The notes beneath the pieces are model-generated. The model did no database searches. It was not told the origin of the DNA and worked only from the letters and a program-made list of their open reading frames with translations. From Gammaproteobacteria bacterium (lineage in GTDB: Bacteria > Pseudomonadota > Gammaproteobacteria > SZUA-152), in contig JAUVNZ010000086.1 of the NCBI GenBank assembly GCA_030599435.1, forward strand, positions 1-6,918: a stretch of DNA of 6,918 bases. Reading direction: 5' to 3'. Below, in pieces: positions 1 to 6,386 of this stretch. A program made the position numbers and the translations under genes. Each line of letters starts with the position of its first letter. Position 1 is the first letter of the stretch.

Positions 1-258
1 GAGCGTATGAAATTCGATGAATGTAATTATCAGGGCCGTTAGCGTTAACACCATTCGAACAAGTCGGTTGGGCAATTGAAAAAAACGTAGCTCAAAACAT
101 AGCCGCCAGCCAAGCAAAAAAATGCTAAATAAAACAACTGTTGCGGGCAGGTGAGTCAGATGAGGAATGAATGCCAGCAACAGGCCGGACATCAGCCATA
201 TATTAGTGACGTCGACAAATTGAATGCGTTGCAAAAGTCTGTTGAATGCATTATTCAT
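1..258 (-). CDS. TgpA-like transglutaminase membrane protein (DUF3488), N-terminal part only
   Basis: This gene runs off the left edge; 86 codons are visible, from an ATG at 258 down to base 1. I translated it by hand. The protein is strongly hydrophobic, with likely membrane helices at about residues 20-34, 37-52 and 66-82. The pattern IPHLTHLP, followed by WRL (51-53) and a basic stretch ending in PNRLVR, matches the N-terminal membrane domain of TgpA/DUF3488 proteins. In full-length members this domain precedes a periplasmic transglutaminase-like domain, which would lie outside the window. The ATG sits 14 bases after the DUF58 stop, so translation is probably coupled; the ribosome binding site is weak. 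An ATG at 271 in another frame stops after nine codons. The order MoxR - DUF58 - TgpA is a well-known conserved cassette and supports the call. The catalytic Cys-His-Asp residues cannot be checked here. Confidence 0.8.
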   Translation of the reverse strand, partial: MNNAFNRLLQRIQFVDVTNIWLMSGLLLAFIPHLTHLPATVVLFSIFLLGWRLCFELRFFQLPNRLVRMVLTLTALIITFIEFHTL

Positions 259-272
259 AATTGCGAACCATG

Positions 273-1292
273 CTAATCATCAGCTGAAATATTATTTACA
301 GACGTAACACCCGGGTATAGCGCTAATGCCTCCAGGCAGCGGTGTCGATGATCGGGTCCATGGCCTAATGGTATCAGCTGGTTTGGTAAGCGCAGGCCAT
401 AATTGTATTGCATGGCATCTGCATCCAGTATCCAACGAGTCAGTCGTGACAAACGAGCTTCTGTTTCAAGATCGGTTAGTGTTTCCCAGTCCAGCCAAAG
501 TTCTTCTGCTCGATCTCCACCAAATTGTTTTGTGTGCATTCCCTGTTGACGCGCATATGTTTTCCAATGCACGTGACGAAGTGAATCCCCCTGTTGATAA
601 TTACGTAAACCTGCAAAATCATCACAACCATTACCGCGGTCACCAGTGAGATTAAAATGATAAAGCGACTCACGAGGCAATTCATGTTGTTTATCAGGTG
701 CAGGGTAAACAAGATATTGAACATTAAAATGCGCATAAGACCAGGCTTTAAATAATCCAAGCGGGAAAATTGTTTTTATAGTGATGCGATCTAGTTGTTT
801 TCTGCCGCGTTTGCTACTAAGTAGCGTAGGTTCCACACGTACCCATTGATTGGCGGCAATGTCTGTGAAAAGAGGTTGCCCACTCGGGAAATCAAGTCGT
901 ATTGAAAACCTATTAGGGTAATGGCTGTTATCCAGGATGATAGGCACACGAATTACATCCCCGCAGAAAACTGGAGCGATATGGCCAACATCAATTTTAA
1001 TATGCAACAGGTTCCGGTAGGTATGTAAAATGGCAACGATGCTTAAACTAGCTAGCAGAAAAACCAGTATGAACCCAAGACTGTTATTGTAGTTCAGGGC
1101 ACCAATCAGCATGACTAACCCAGCTACTGCAAAAAATATTCCGCGTTTGGTGGGTAAAATATAAACGCGACGTTGGACTAATTTGATTGGTCCAGTTTCA
1201 GGACCCTCGCCTTTTAGAAAACGGGCCAGACTAAATCGATGACGGGTTTTTTGGCTGAATAATGGTTTTTTCAGAATCTGTGTGGTGGACAT
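273..1292 (-). CDS. DUF58 domain membrane protein of a MoxR cassette
   Basis: The protein has 339 residues, close to the usual size of the family. A basic N-terminal segment (1-50) leads into two adjacent hydrophobic helices at about 51-68 and 70-88, then a soluble region. The DUF58 signature is clear at about 225-257: DFAGLRNYQQGD, then RHVHWKTYAR and a final KQF. Family members are thought to work with the MoxR ATPase encoded next to them, probably at the inner membrane, but their biochemical role is not settled. The frame is open for one more codon upstream (TTG at 1295). I chose ATG 1292 because the Shine-Dalgarno GAGGTGA (1302-1296) lies too close to the TTG. That site overlaps the stop codon of the ATPase gene, 8 bases upstream, so the two genes are very likely translationally coupled. 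No truncation or frameshift is visible. Confidence 0.9.
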   Translation of the reverse strand: MSTTQILKKPLFSQKTRHRFSLARFLKGEGPETGPIKLVQRRVYILPTKRGIFFAVAGLVMLIGALNYNNSLGFILVFLLASLSIVAILHTYRNLLHIKIDVGHIAPVFCGDVIRVPIILDNSHYPNRFSIRLDFPSGQPLFTDIAANQWVRVEPTLLSSKRGRKQLDRITIKTIFPLGLFKAWSYAHFNVQYLVYPAPDKQHELPRESLYHFNLTGDRGNGCDDFAGLRNYQQGDSLRHVHWKTYARQQGMHTKQFGGDRAEELWLDWETLTDLETEARLSRLTRWILDADAMQYNYGLRLPNQLIPLGHGPDHRHRCLEALALYPGVTSVNNISADD

Positions 1293-1295
1293 CAA

Positions 1296-1302
1296 TCACC
1301 TC
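1296..1302 (-). promoter_or_regulatory. Shine-Dalgarno of the DUF58 gene, overlapping the upstream stop
   Basis: On the minus strand the sequence reads GAGGTGA, followed by three bases (TTG) and then the ATG at 1292. It overlaps the TGA stop of the MoxR ATPase gene (1303-1301). The position favours ATG 1292 over TTG 1295 as the start and suggests that ribosomes finishing the ATPase re-initiate here. Confidence 0.6.
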
Positions 1303-2260
1303 ATGGAATCGAGACAGATTCCAATAGGGACACGAGTGTAGCGGGGTCCTGTTCACCACTATCAGCAACAGGCTGTAATCGATGGGAGACTACGTGCGGT
1401 AAAACCATTTGCACATCTTCAGGTAATACATGATCTCGCTCTGCCATTAACGCCCAGGCCTGAGCACAATGTAATAAGGCCAGTCCAGCACGGGGAGAAA
1501 GACCAGCAGTAATGTGCGAAGACTGGCGAGAATAATCCAGTAAAGCTTGTACGTAATCCAGCAAGGCATCAGACACATGGATGTTTGTCACTGCATTTTG
1601 AATTTTAGTTAATTGCTCTGGGTTAACGCTGGCTTGCATCGCTTTGAGCATTTCACGCCGATCCCCACCGGCGAGTAATTCCCGCTCTGCTTTGGCGTCA
1701 GGGTATCCCAATGAAATGCGCATCAAAAACCGATCAAGCTGGCTTTCCGGTAATGGAAAGGTGCCTGTCTGGTAGGTCGGATTCTGGGTAGCGATCACGA
1801 AAAAGGGGTTAGGTAAAACTCGGGTCTCGCCTTCAATGGTGACCTGTTGTTCTTCCATGGCTTCCAGCAGGGCACTTTGTGCCTTGGGTGTAGCGCGGTT
1901 GATTTCATCAGCCAGAATTAATTCAGCAAAAATTGGGCCCGGCTGAAAATGAAAAGCTCCCTGGTCTTTGTTGAATATGGAAACACCAAGGATATCCGCT
2001 GGCAAAAGATCGCTGGTGAATTGAATACGGTTGTATTGCAGCCCCAGAGTTTGTGCCAGCACGTGAGCCAGTGTGGTTTTGCCCACCCCAGGTTGATCTT
2101 CGATCAATAAATGACCACGAGCTAGAAGACAGGCCAGGGCAAGTCGGATTTCGTGTTCCTTGCCGAGGATGATCTGGCTGGTTTGATCCACCACCTGGTC
2201 GAGGGCCTGTTTCAGGCTGCCATCCAGGGGATTATTGATAGCTGTTGCTTGTGTGTTCAT
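1301..2260 (-). CDS. MoxR-family AAA+ ATPase
   Basis: The protein has 319 residues, a normal length for MoxR. The AAA_3 core contains a Walker A motif (DQPGVGKTT, K61 and T62), Walker B (LILADEINRA, D118 and E119), sensor 1 (ATQNP, N160), an arginine-finger candidate in LDRF (R177) and a C-terminal lid with sensor-2 SPRAG (R257). The first Walker A position is D rather than G, as in many MoxR proteins. All residues needed for ATP binding and hydrolysis are present. MoxR ATPases are considered chaperone-like factors that help mature or assemble partner proteins, often at the envelope. The gene leads the cassette with DUF58 and the TgpA-like protein. The ATG at 2260 has only a poor upstream ribosome binding site, but the N-terminal length fits the family and no better start is seen. 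The name moxR is a family label, so no symbol is given. Confidence 0.93.
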   Translation of the reverse strand: MNTQATAINNPLDGSLKQALDQVVDQTSQIILGKEHEIRLALACLLARGHLLIEDQPGVGKTTLAHVLAQTLGLQYNRIQFTSDLLPADILGVSIFNKDQGAFHFQPGPIFAELILADEINRATPKAQSALLEAMEEQQVTIEGETRVLPNPFFVIATQNPTYQTGTFPLPESQLDRFLMRISLGYPDAKAERELLAGGDRREMLKAMQASVNPEQLTKIQNAVTNIHVSDALLDYVQALLDYSRQSSHITAGLSPRAGLALLHCAQAWALMAERDHVLPEDVQMVLPHVVSHRLQPVADSGEQDPATLVSLLESVSIP

Positions 2261-2483
2261 ATGGTTTCTGACGATTTAATCATGAATGGCCTGGTGCTTA
2301 GTACACTATCGGCCGGGTTTTTCAGCACTGTAAGCTCTCACAAGGAAGCCGATGTGCATTCAGGCTCTGGGCCTCATTCCTTTACTTTCTCAACTCATCC
2401 CACCTTGCCTATGGTTGATACCTCAGCCAATTCAATTTAGACTATATAATTGTATCAGATTGTTAAGTTTTTGCTGTAATCTA

Positions 2484-2511
2484 TTGATTTTTCATTCATT
2501 TTGTCTACACT
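2484..2511 (+). promoter_or_regulatory. Possible sigma-70 promoter for the small membrane protein gene
   Basis: TTGATT (2484-2489) and TACACT (2506-2511) are separated by 16 bases. Each matches the consensus at four of six positions. Transcription would begin at about 2518, some 34 bases before the ATG at 2552. This would exclude the longer reading of the gene that begins at 2501. The region is AT-rich, so a chance match is possible. Confidence 0.3.
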
Positions 2512-2540
2512 CATACTAGGAATGTCAAGCTGCCATAGCA

Positions 2541-2548
2541 GGGGGAGA
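2541..2548 (+). promoter_or_regulatory. Shine-Dalgarno deciding the start at 2552
   Basis: A purine block GGGGGAGA ends three bases before the ATG at 2552, with its GGGG core about 7 bases upstream. No comparable site precedes the TTG at 2501 that would add 17 residues (MSTLILGMSS...). Confidence 0.55.
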
Positions 2549-2551
2549 ACC

Positions 2552-2905
2552 ATGAAAAAAGACAAGCGTTTGAAAAGACGAAATCGATGGTTTTTAGCTT
2601 TGTTGGCTACTACATTTGCCACAATCGCAATTCAGCTCGCCAATCTGACCAAACTGACATCCCAAACCTCGCAAGAGGGCTTTTTCAACACGGTCGTTAC
2701 TAAACTGCAAACGCTTCCAATGATCCCCAATTTGGCGAATACGTTGCCCCATGGTCAGGTGATGATCGATACCTATCAAATCGAATGGGCGATAGTCGAG
2801 GCGACAATTGCTATGGCGCTAGTCTGGATTATGTATAAACGATTCCAATATCATCGAAAGTGGCACCACAAAGAGGAAAAAGCCCGATTCAATAAAGACT
2901 TATAG
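2552..2905 (+). CDS. Small two-helix membrane protein, unrecognised
   Basis: I do not recognise this 117-residue protein. It begins with a strongly basic stretch (MKKDKRLKRRNR), then a hydrophobic helix at about 13-30, a polar segment of about 45 residues (31-76), a second hydrophobic helix at about 78-95 (WAIVEATIAMALVWIMY) and a basic, His-rich tail (KRFQYHRKWHHKEEK). By the positive-inside rule both ends should be cytoplasmic, with the middle segment in the periplasm. The first helix could be read as an uncleaved signal anchor, and no lipobox is seen. The start ATG has a purine-rich Shine-Dalgarno; the frame stays open to a TTG at 2501, but that extension has no ribosome binding site and overlaps a possible promoter. 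The gene is divergent from the MoxR operon and lies 297 bases before mnmG. Good initiation signals and clear topology suggest a real gene of unknown function. Confidence 0.7.
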   Translation: MKKDKRLKRRNRWFLALLATTFATIAIQLANLTKLTSQTSQEGFFNTVVTKLQTLPMIPNLANTLPHGQVMIDTYQIEWAIVEATIAMALVWIMYKRFQYHRKWHHKEEKARFNKDL

Positions 2906-2907
2906 CC

Positions 2908-2937
2908 ACTGCACACCTATGGACTGCACATCTATGG
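2908..2937 (+). repeat. 15-base tandem repeat, two copies
   Basis: ACTGCACACCTATGG (2908-2922) is followed directly by ACTGCACATCTATGG (2923-2937); one base differs. The repeat starts two bases after the TAG stop of the small membrane protein gene. The period is five codons and stays in that gene's frame. Confidence 0.85.
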
Positions 2938-3026
2938 GTAGTTGTAATAAATAAGATCGTTGCAACCGCGATTCACCTGCTGCGTTTCATACCCCCAAGA
3001 TAACCCACACCTCAGCACTCCTGGGC

Positions 3027-3044
3027 TCATGGTTTAAACCATGA
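3027..3044. repeat. Perfect 18-base palindrome upstream of mnmG
   Basis: TCATGGTTTAAACCATGA equals its own reverse complement. As DNA it could be an operator for a dimeric regulator. As RNA it could fold into a 7-base-pair stem with a TTAA loop. A run of five T (3051-3055) follows after six bases, a spacing that is poor for an intrinsic terminator. It lies 158 bases before the mnmG start and 121 bases after the small membrane protein gene. Confidence 0.7.
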
Positions 3045-3202
3045 ACTGGATTTTTGTACGGTCACAGTTAGACAATTAATGGAGATGATAGGTGAATACT
3101 TTTCCCACCATTGCGATAAAAATTAGGTAAAATGTCAGGTTCTTTTTTGAGTGGTTTGCTACGAGAACCCGTTCATTAGTTATAGCATTAGATAGAGAGA
3201 CT

Positions 3203-5119
3203 ATGTTTTTCCAGGATCGTTTTGATGTAATTGTTGTAGGTGGCGGTCATGCCGGTACCGAGGCTGCGCTGGCTTCGGCGCGCTGTGGTGCGCGCACCGT
3301 TCTGCTGACCCACAACATCGAAACCCTGGGCCAGATGTCCTGTAATCCTGCCATTGGTGGTATTGGCAAAGGGCATTTAGTGAAAGAGGTGGATGCGCTT
3401 GGCGGTATTATGGCTAAAGCAGCGGATAAAGGGGGCATTCAATTTCGTCGTCTTAATGCCCGTAAAGGCCCTGCGGTAAGAGCAACCCGCGCCCAGGCTG
3501 ACCGATTGCTATACAAACAAGCGATTAGAACCACATTAGAAGGCACGCCCAACCTTACGATTTTTCAACAGGCCGTCGATGACTTGCTGGTAGAAGATGG
3601 GCGCATCATTGGTGTCCTGACCCAGATGGGACTTAAGTTTCAGGCCCCCACCGTGGTATTAACGGTGGGCACCTTTCTCGGTGGCATTATCCACATCGGT
3701 TTGGAAAGTCATCAAGGTGGGCGGGCGGGCGATCCACCAGCGAATGCTTTGGCAAAACGTTTACGTGAGTTACCGTTTCGAGTCGATCGCCTGAAAACCG
3801 GTACCCCGCCACGTCTTGATGGTAAAACCATCGATTATTCAGAGCTGGAAGAACAGCCTGGTGATGATCCACGGCCGGTATTTTCCTTTATGGGCTCAGT
3901 TGAAGACCATCCCCGCCAGGTGTCCTGTCACATTACCCATACTAATGAACAAACTCATGACATTATTCGCGCCGGGCTGGATCGTTCCCCCATGTATAGC
4001 GGTGTGATCGAGGGCGTGGGGCCGCGTTATTGTCCGTCTATCGAAGATAAGGTGATGCGTTTTGCTGATAAAAATTCGCATCAGATTTTTGTGGAACCAG
4101 AAGGTCTCACCACCAATGAGGTTTACCCCAACGGCATTTCCACCAGCCTGCCTTTTGATGTGCAATATGAGTTGGTGCGTTCAATGAAAGGGTTTGAGAA
4201 TGTCTCCATTACTCGCCCAGGTTATGCTATCGAATACGATTACTTTGATCCTCGTGATCTCAGGCCTTCACTTGAAACCAAACACCTGCCTGGACTTTAT
4301 TTTGCGGGCCAGATCAATGGCACTACTGGTTACGAAGAAGCTGCGGCGCAAGGATTGGTGGCGGGCCTGAATGCAGCACGTCAGTCGCAGGATAAAGAAG
4401 CCTGGTCACCGCGACGCGATGAGGCATACATTGGTGTGCTCATTGATGACCTTAGTACCAGCGGCACTCAGGAACCTTATCGTATGTTTACCTCAAGGGC
4501 TGAGTATCGTTTGTTGTTGCGTGAAGACAACGCTGATTTACGGTTGACGCCCGTGGCTCGAGACATGGGTTTGATCGAAAACGAACGTTGGCAGGCTTTT
4601 GAACAAAAACGTGAGGCCATTGAGCAGGAAAGCCAACGTTTGCGTGATATCTGTTTGCGACCCAGTGAGTTAAGTGAAGCCGAGTCCAGTTCGGTATTTG
4701 GGCAACCGTTAAATAAAGAAGCGCGTTTGTCAGAGTTATTGAAACGTCCCAATGTAACTTACGCCAAGCTGATGACTCTATCCGTTGCGGGAGCCGTTGA
4801 AGGGCAGGCAGAGCTTGATCCAGTCGTTGCAGAGCAGGTGGAAATACAAATTAAATATGCTGGTTATATAGATCGTCAGCGTGATGAAATTTTACGCCAA
4901 CAACGTCAGGAAGGGATGCCTTTGCCTGACGACATGAATTATAGTCAGGTACGCGGTTTGTCTAACGAGGTTTGCCAAAAACTCGAAAATAGTCGGCCAA
5001 CAACAGTGGGCCAGGCCTCACGTATATCCGGGGTAACACCTGCAGCAATTTCTCTGTTACTGGTGCACATGAAAAAACGCGGAGCACTTGTAAACAAAAC
5101 GGCAAAACAAGCGAGTTAA
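3203..5119 (+). CDS. mnmG: tRNA uridine-5-carboxymethylaminomethyl modification enzyme MnmG (GidA)
   Basis: MnmG binds FAD and, together with the GTPase MnmE, installs the (carboxymethyl)aminomethyl group at C5 of wobble uridine 34 in certain tRNAs, in the cytoplasm. The protein has 638 residues, close to the roughly 629 of E. coli, and appears intact. The N-terminal Rossmann FAD site is [12 protein letters not shown] (11-22). The two family signatures are present: [11 protein letters not shown] (273-283) and [17 protein letters not shown] (368-384). The two conserved cysteines fall at C47 (MSCNP) and C277, the same numbers as in E. coli. The C-terminal MnmE/tRNA-binding region ends with [15 protein letters not shown] (603-617). 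ATG 3203 follows a modest GAGAGA (3195-3200) and gives the family N-terminus [15 protein letters not shown]. The gene leads a probable operon with the DUF302 gene, rsmG and parA. Confidence 0.98.
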   Translation: MFFQDRFDVIVVGGGHAGTEAALASARCGARTVLLTHNIETLGQMSCNPAIGGIGKGHLVKEVDALGGIMAKAADKGGIQFRRLNARKGPAVRATRAQADRLLYKQAIRTTLEGTPNLTIFQQAVDDLLVEDGRIIGVLTQMGLKFQAPTVVLTVGTFLGGIIHIGLESHQGGRAGDPPANALAKRLRELPFRVDRLKTGTPPRLDGKTIDYSELEEQPGDDPRPVFSFMGSVEDHPRQVSCHITHTNEQTHDIIRAGLDRSPMYSGVIEGVGPRYCPSIEDKVMRFADKNSHQIFVEPEGLTTNEVYPNGISTSLPFDVQYELVRSMKGFENVSITRPGYAIEYDYFDPRDLRPSLETKHLPGLYFAGQINGTTGYEEAAAQGLVAGLNAARQSQDKEAWSPRRDEAYIGVLIDDLSTSGTQEPYRMFTSRAEYRLLLREDNADLRLTPVARDMGLIENERWQAFEQKREAIEQESQRLRDICLRPSELSEAESSSVFGQPLNKEARLSELLKRPNVTYAKLMTLSVAGAVEGQAELDPVVAEQVEIQIKYAGYIDRQRDEILRQQRQEGMPLPDDMNYSQVRGLSNEVCQKLENSRPTTVGQASRISGVTPAAISLLLVHMKKRGALVNKTAKQAS

Positions 5120-5154
5120 ATGCAAGTAAATAACAAATCACTCAGGTTTAATCA

Positions 5155-5161
5155 TAAGGAG
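5155..5161 (+). promoter_or_regulatory. Strong Shine-Dalgarno deciding the DUF302 gene start
   Basis: TAAGGAG lies six bases before the ATG at 5168, an ideal spacing. It favours this start over the in-frame ATG at 5120, which touches the mnmG stop and has no ribosome binding site. The choice also puts a clean signal peptide at the N-terminus. Confidence 0.8.
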
Positions 5162-5167
5162 ATAATA

Positions 5168-5659
5168 ATGAAAAAAATGATTTTGGTATTAGGGATAATG
5201 TTTGTATCTTCAGTCGTTTTTGCTGGAGGTGACCATAAAGGTGGTCATGATGGTTCTGGAATGAATAACAATGGCATGATCACAATAAAAAGCGCCAATA
5301 GCGTTAAAGTTACACTGGATAAACTGGAAGCAGTACTGAAGAAAAAAGGTATCACTATAGCCGTGCGCTGGAGCCACAGTGACAATGGTAACAAGGTCGG
5401 TATTCCTTTGCGCCCGACCGAGTTGTTGATTTTTGGTAATCCCAAGCTGGGTACCAATATGTTTACCAGTAATCAGACATCAGGTATTGATTTGCCCATG
5501 AAGGCACTGGCCTGGGAAGACGAAAAAGGCCAAGTGTGGTTGACCTATAATGATCCGGCCTATATTGCCAAACGCCACAATATTAAAGACCGGGCTAAAG
5601 TTGTAGCGAAAATGACTGGCGCCTTGGGCAAACTTACTGGCGTCGCGACCAAACCATAA
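5168..5659 (+). CDS. Secreted DUF302 domain protein
   Basis: The protein has 163 residues from ATG 5168. A classical signal peptide (MKKMILVLGIMFVSSVVFA, 1-19) should be cut before G20, giving a periplasmic mature protein of 144 residues. The mature N-terminus is rich in Gly, His and Asn (GGDHKGGHDGSGMNNNG, 20-36). The rest fits DUF302: a conserved block with LRPTELLIFGNPKLGT (81-96), then IDLPMKALAWEDEKGQVWLTYNDP (107-130, shown in part) and IAKRHNI (133-139). The biochemical function of DUF302 is not established and I do not assign one. The frame is open back to an ATG at 5120, just after the mnmG stop, but that start has no ribosome binding site and would bury the signal peptide. The gene lies 48 bases after mnmG and 44 bases before rsmG in the same direction, with no terminator seen. 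It therefore splits a pair of genes that are usually adjacent. Confidence 0.9.
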   Translation: MKKMILVLGIMFVSSVVFAGGDHKGGHDGSGMNNNGMITIKSANSVKVTLDKLEAVLKKKGITIAVRWSHSDNGNKVGIPLRPTELLIFGNPKLGTNMFTSNQTSGIDLPMKALAWEDEKGQVWLTYNDPAYIAKRHNIKDRAKVVAKMTGALGKLTGVATKP

Positions 5660-5703
5660 TAATCAGTAAGTTAGAAAGCAGTTAACGTAAAACGGGGGCA
5701 GAT

Positions 5704-6360
5704 ATGGGGCTGGAGTCCGTTCTGTCCTCGGGATTAAATCAACTGGGCCTGAATTGTTCGCTTGCAGTTCAGGCTCAGCTTCGCGATTATGTACATCTCA
5801 TCGACAAGTGGAACCGGGTTTATAATTTAACCTCGGTACGCGATCCCGCAGAAATGGTGACGCGTCATTTGCTTGATAGTTTGGCTATTCAACCTTACCT
5901 GCAAGGGTCGCGGGTTCTGGATGTGGGTTGCGGCGCAGGATTACCTGGGTTGCCGCTGGCCATAGTTAATAAAGAGGTTTGTCCCGAGCGGGAATTTGTG
6001 TTGCTCGATAGCAACAGTAAAAAAACCCGCTTCGTTCAGCAGGTTATATCTGAGCTTGGGCTGACCAATGTGCAGGTAGTGCACGAGCGAGCCGAGAATT
6101 TTTGTCCCACAAAATTGTTCGATGTGGTGGTATCCCGCGCCTTTGCTTCAGTTGCAGACATGTTGAAAAATTCTGGTCAGCATTGTGCCACTGACGGTGT
6201 ATTGTTGGCGATGAAGGGAACAGACCCTGCGGCAGAATTGCTGGAGATACCGACGGCTCTTGCTAGTAAGTACGTAGTAGACGCGGTGTACCCACTGAAG
6301 GTGCCCGGGCTGGAAGGGCAGCGTCACCTGGTGATTCTAAAGCCGGCGGGAAGCAAATAA
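5704..6360 (+). CDS. rsmG: 16S rRNA (guanine-527-N7)-methyltransferase RsmG (GidB)
   Basis: RsmG transfers a methyl group from S-adenosylmethionine to N7 of G527 in 16S rRNA. In several bacteria its loss gives low-level streptomycin resistance. The protein has 218 residues against about 207 in E. coli. Visible family features are KWNRVYNLTSVRDPAEMVTRHLLDSL (35-60, key parts NLTSVRD and RHLLDSL), SAM motif I DVGCGAGLPGLPLAI (73-87), the acidic LLDSNSKK (100-107), SRAFAS (144-149) and MKG (170-172), ending in GLEGQRHLVILK (202-213). Against E. coli RsmG recalled from memory, about four extra residues (around KEVCPE, 90-95) lie between motif I and LLDS. ATG 5704 follows GGGGG (5694-5698) at a good distance. 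It sits downstream of the DUF302 gene and 26 bases before parA. Confidence 0.97.
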   Translation: MGLESVLSSGLNQLGLNCSLAVQAQLRDYVHLIDKWNRVYNLTSVRDPAEMVTRHLLDSLAIQPYLQGSRVLDVGCGAGLPGLPLAIVNKEVCPEREFVLLDSNSKKTRFVQQVISELGLTNVQVVHERAENFCPTKLFDVVVSRAFASVADMLKNSGQHCATDGVLLAMKGTDPAAELLEIPTALASKYVVDAVYPLKVPGLEGQRHLVILKPAGSK

Positions 6361-6386
6361 ACGAACAGACATTACGAACAGGCAAA

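Larger units (their letters stand above)
2261..2551. other. Divergent intergenic region
   Basis: These 291 bases lie between the ATPase gene (minus) and the small membrane protein gene (plus), so promoters for both directions should be here. The half nearer the plus-strand gene (about 2430-2515) is AT-rich and contains a perfect TATAAT at 2445-2450, but its nearest -35-like TTGATA (2415-2420) is 24 bases away, which is too far. I found no strong promoter for the ATPase direction. No tRNA, hairpin terminator or convincing short gene is seen. The open frame on the plus strand that crosses this region lacks a ribosome binding site and protein-like features. Confidence 0.5.
2906..3202. other. Non-coding region upstream of mnmG
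   Basis: This 297-base stretch separates the small membrane protein gene from mnmG. It holds a 15-base tandem repeat (2908-2937) and an 18-base perfect palindrome (3027-3044), followed by an AT-rich part from about 3050 to 3150. The mnmG promoter is probably here, but no pair of -35 and -10 boxes is convincing: TAAAAT at 3128-3133 matches a -10 at five of six positions yet lacks a -35 partner. I found no good cluster of DnaA boxes and no tRNA. The mnmE gene, often the upstream neighbour of mnmG, is not present. Confidence 0.5.

Noticed and set aside
326..760. Two open frames inside the DUF58 gene (plus strand 326-649, minus strand 476-760)
   Set aside because: Both lie wholly within a well-supported gene in another frame and have no start signals or protein features of their own.
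2056..2064. CACGTG core as a possible parS site (also near 570)
   Set aside because: The flanks do not match the parS consensus TGTTTCACGTGAAACA, and both copies lie inside coding sequence.
2153..2440. Open reading frame of 95 codons on the plus strand crossing the divergent region
   Set aside because: It overlaps the 5' end of the ATPase gene antisense, has no ribosome binding site, and its product shows no domain, signal or conserved-looking pattern.
3027..3055. Intrinsic terminator formed by the palindrome and T run
   Set aside because: The stem is AT-rich at its loop side and the T run begins six bases after the stem rather than directly, so I list it only as a palindrome.
3092..3130. 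Twelve-codon GTG mini-frame with GGAG seven bases upstream, before mnmG
   Set aside because: A leader peptide is conceivable, but the peptide has no attenuator-like run of one amino acid and no terminator follows; chance is more likely.
2906..3202. Replication origin next to mnmG
   Set aside because: The best DnaA-box-like site (TAACCCACA, about 3001-3009) has two mismatches and stands alone, and there is no AT-rich 13-mer array.
3188..4752. Several short open frames antisense to, or in another frame of, mnmG
   Set aside because: They are shadows of the strongly conserved mnmG frame.
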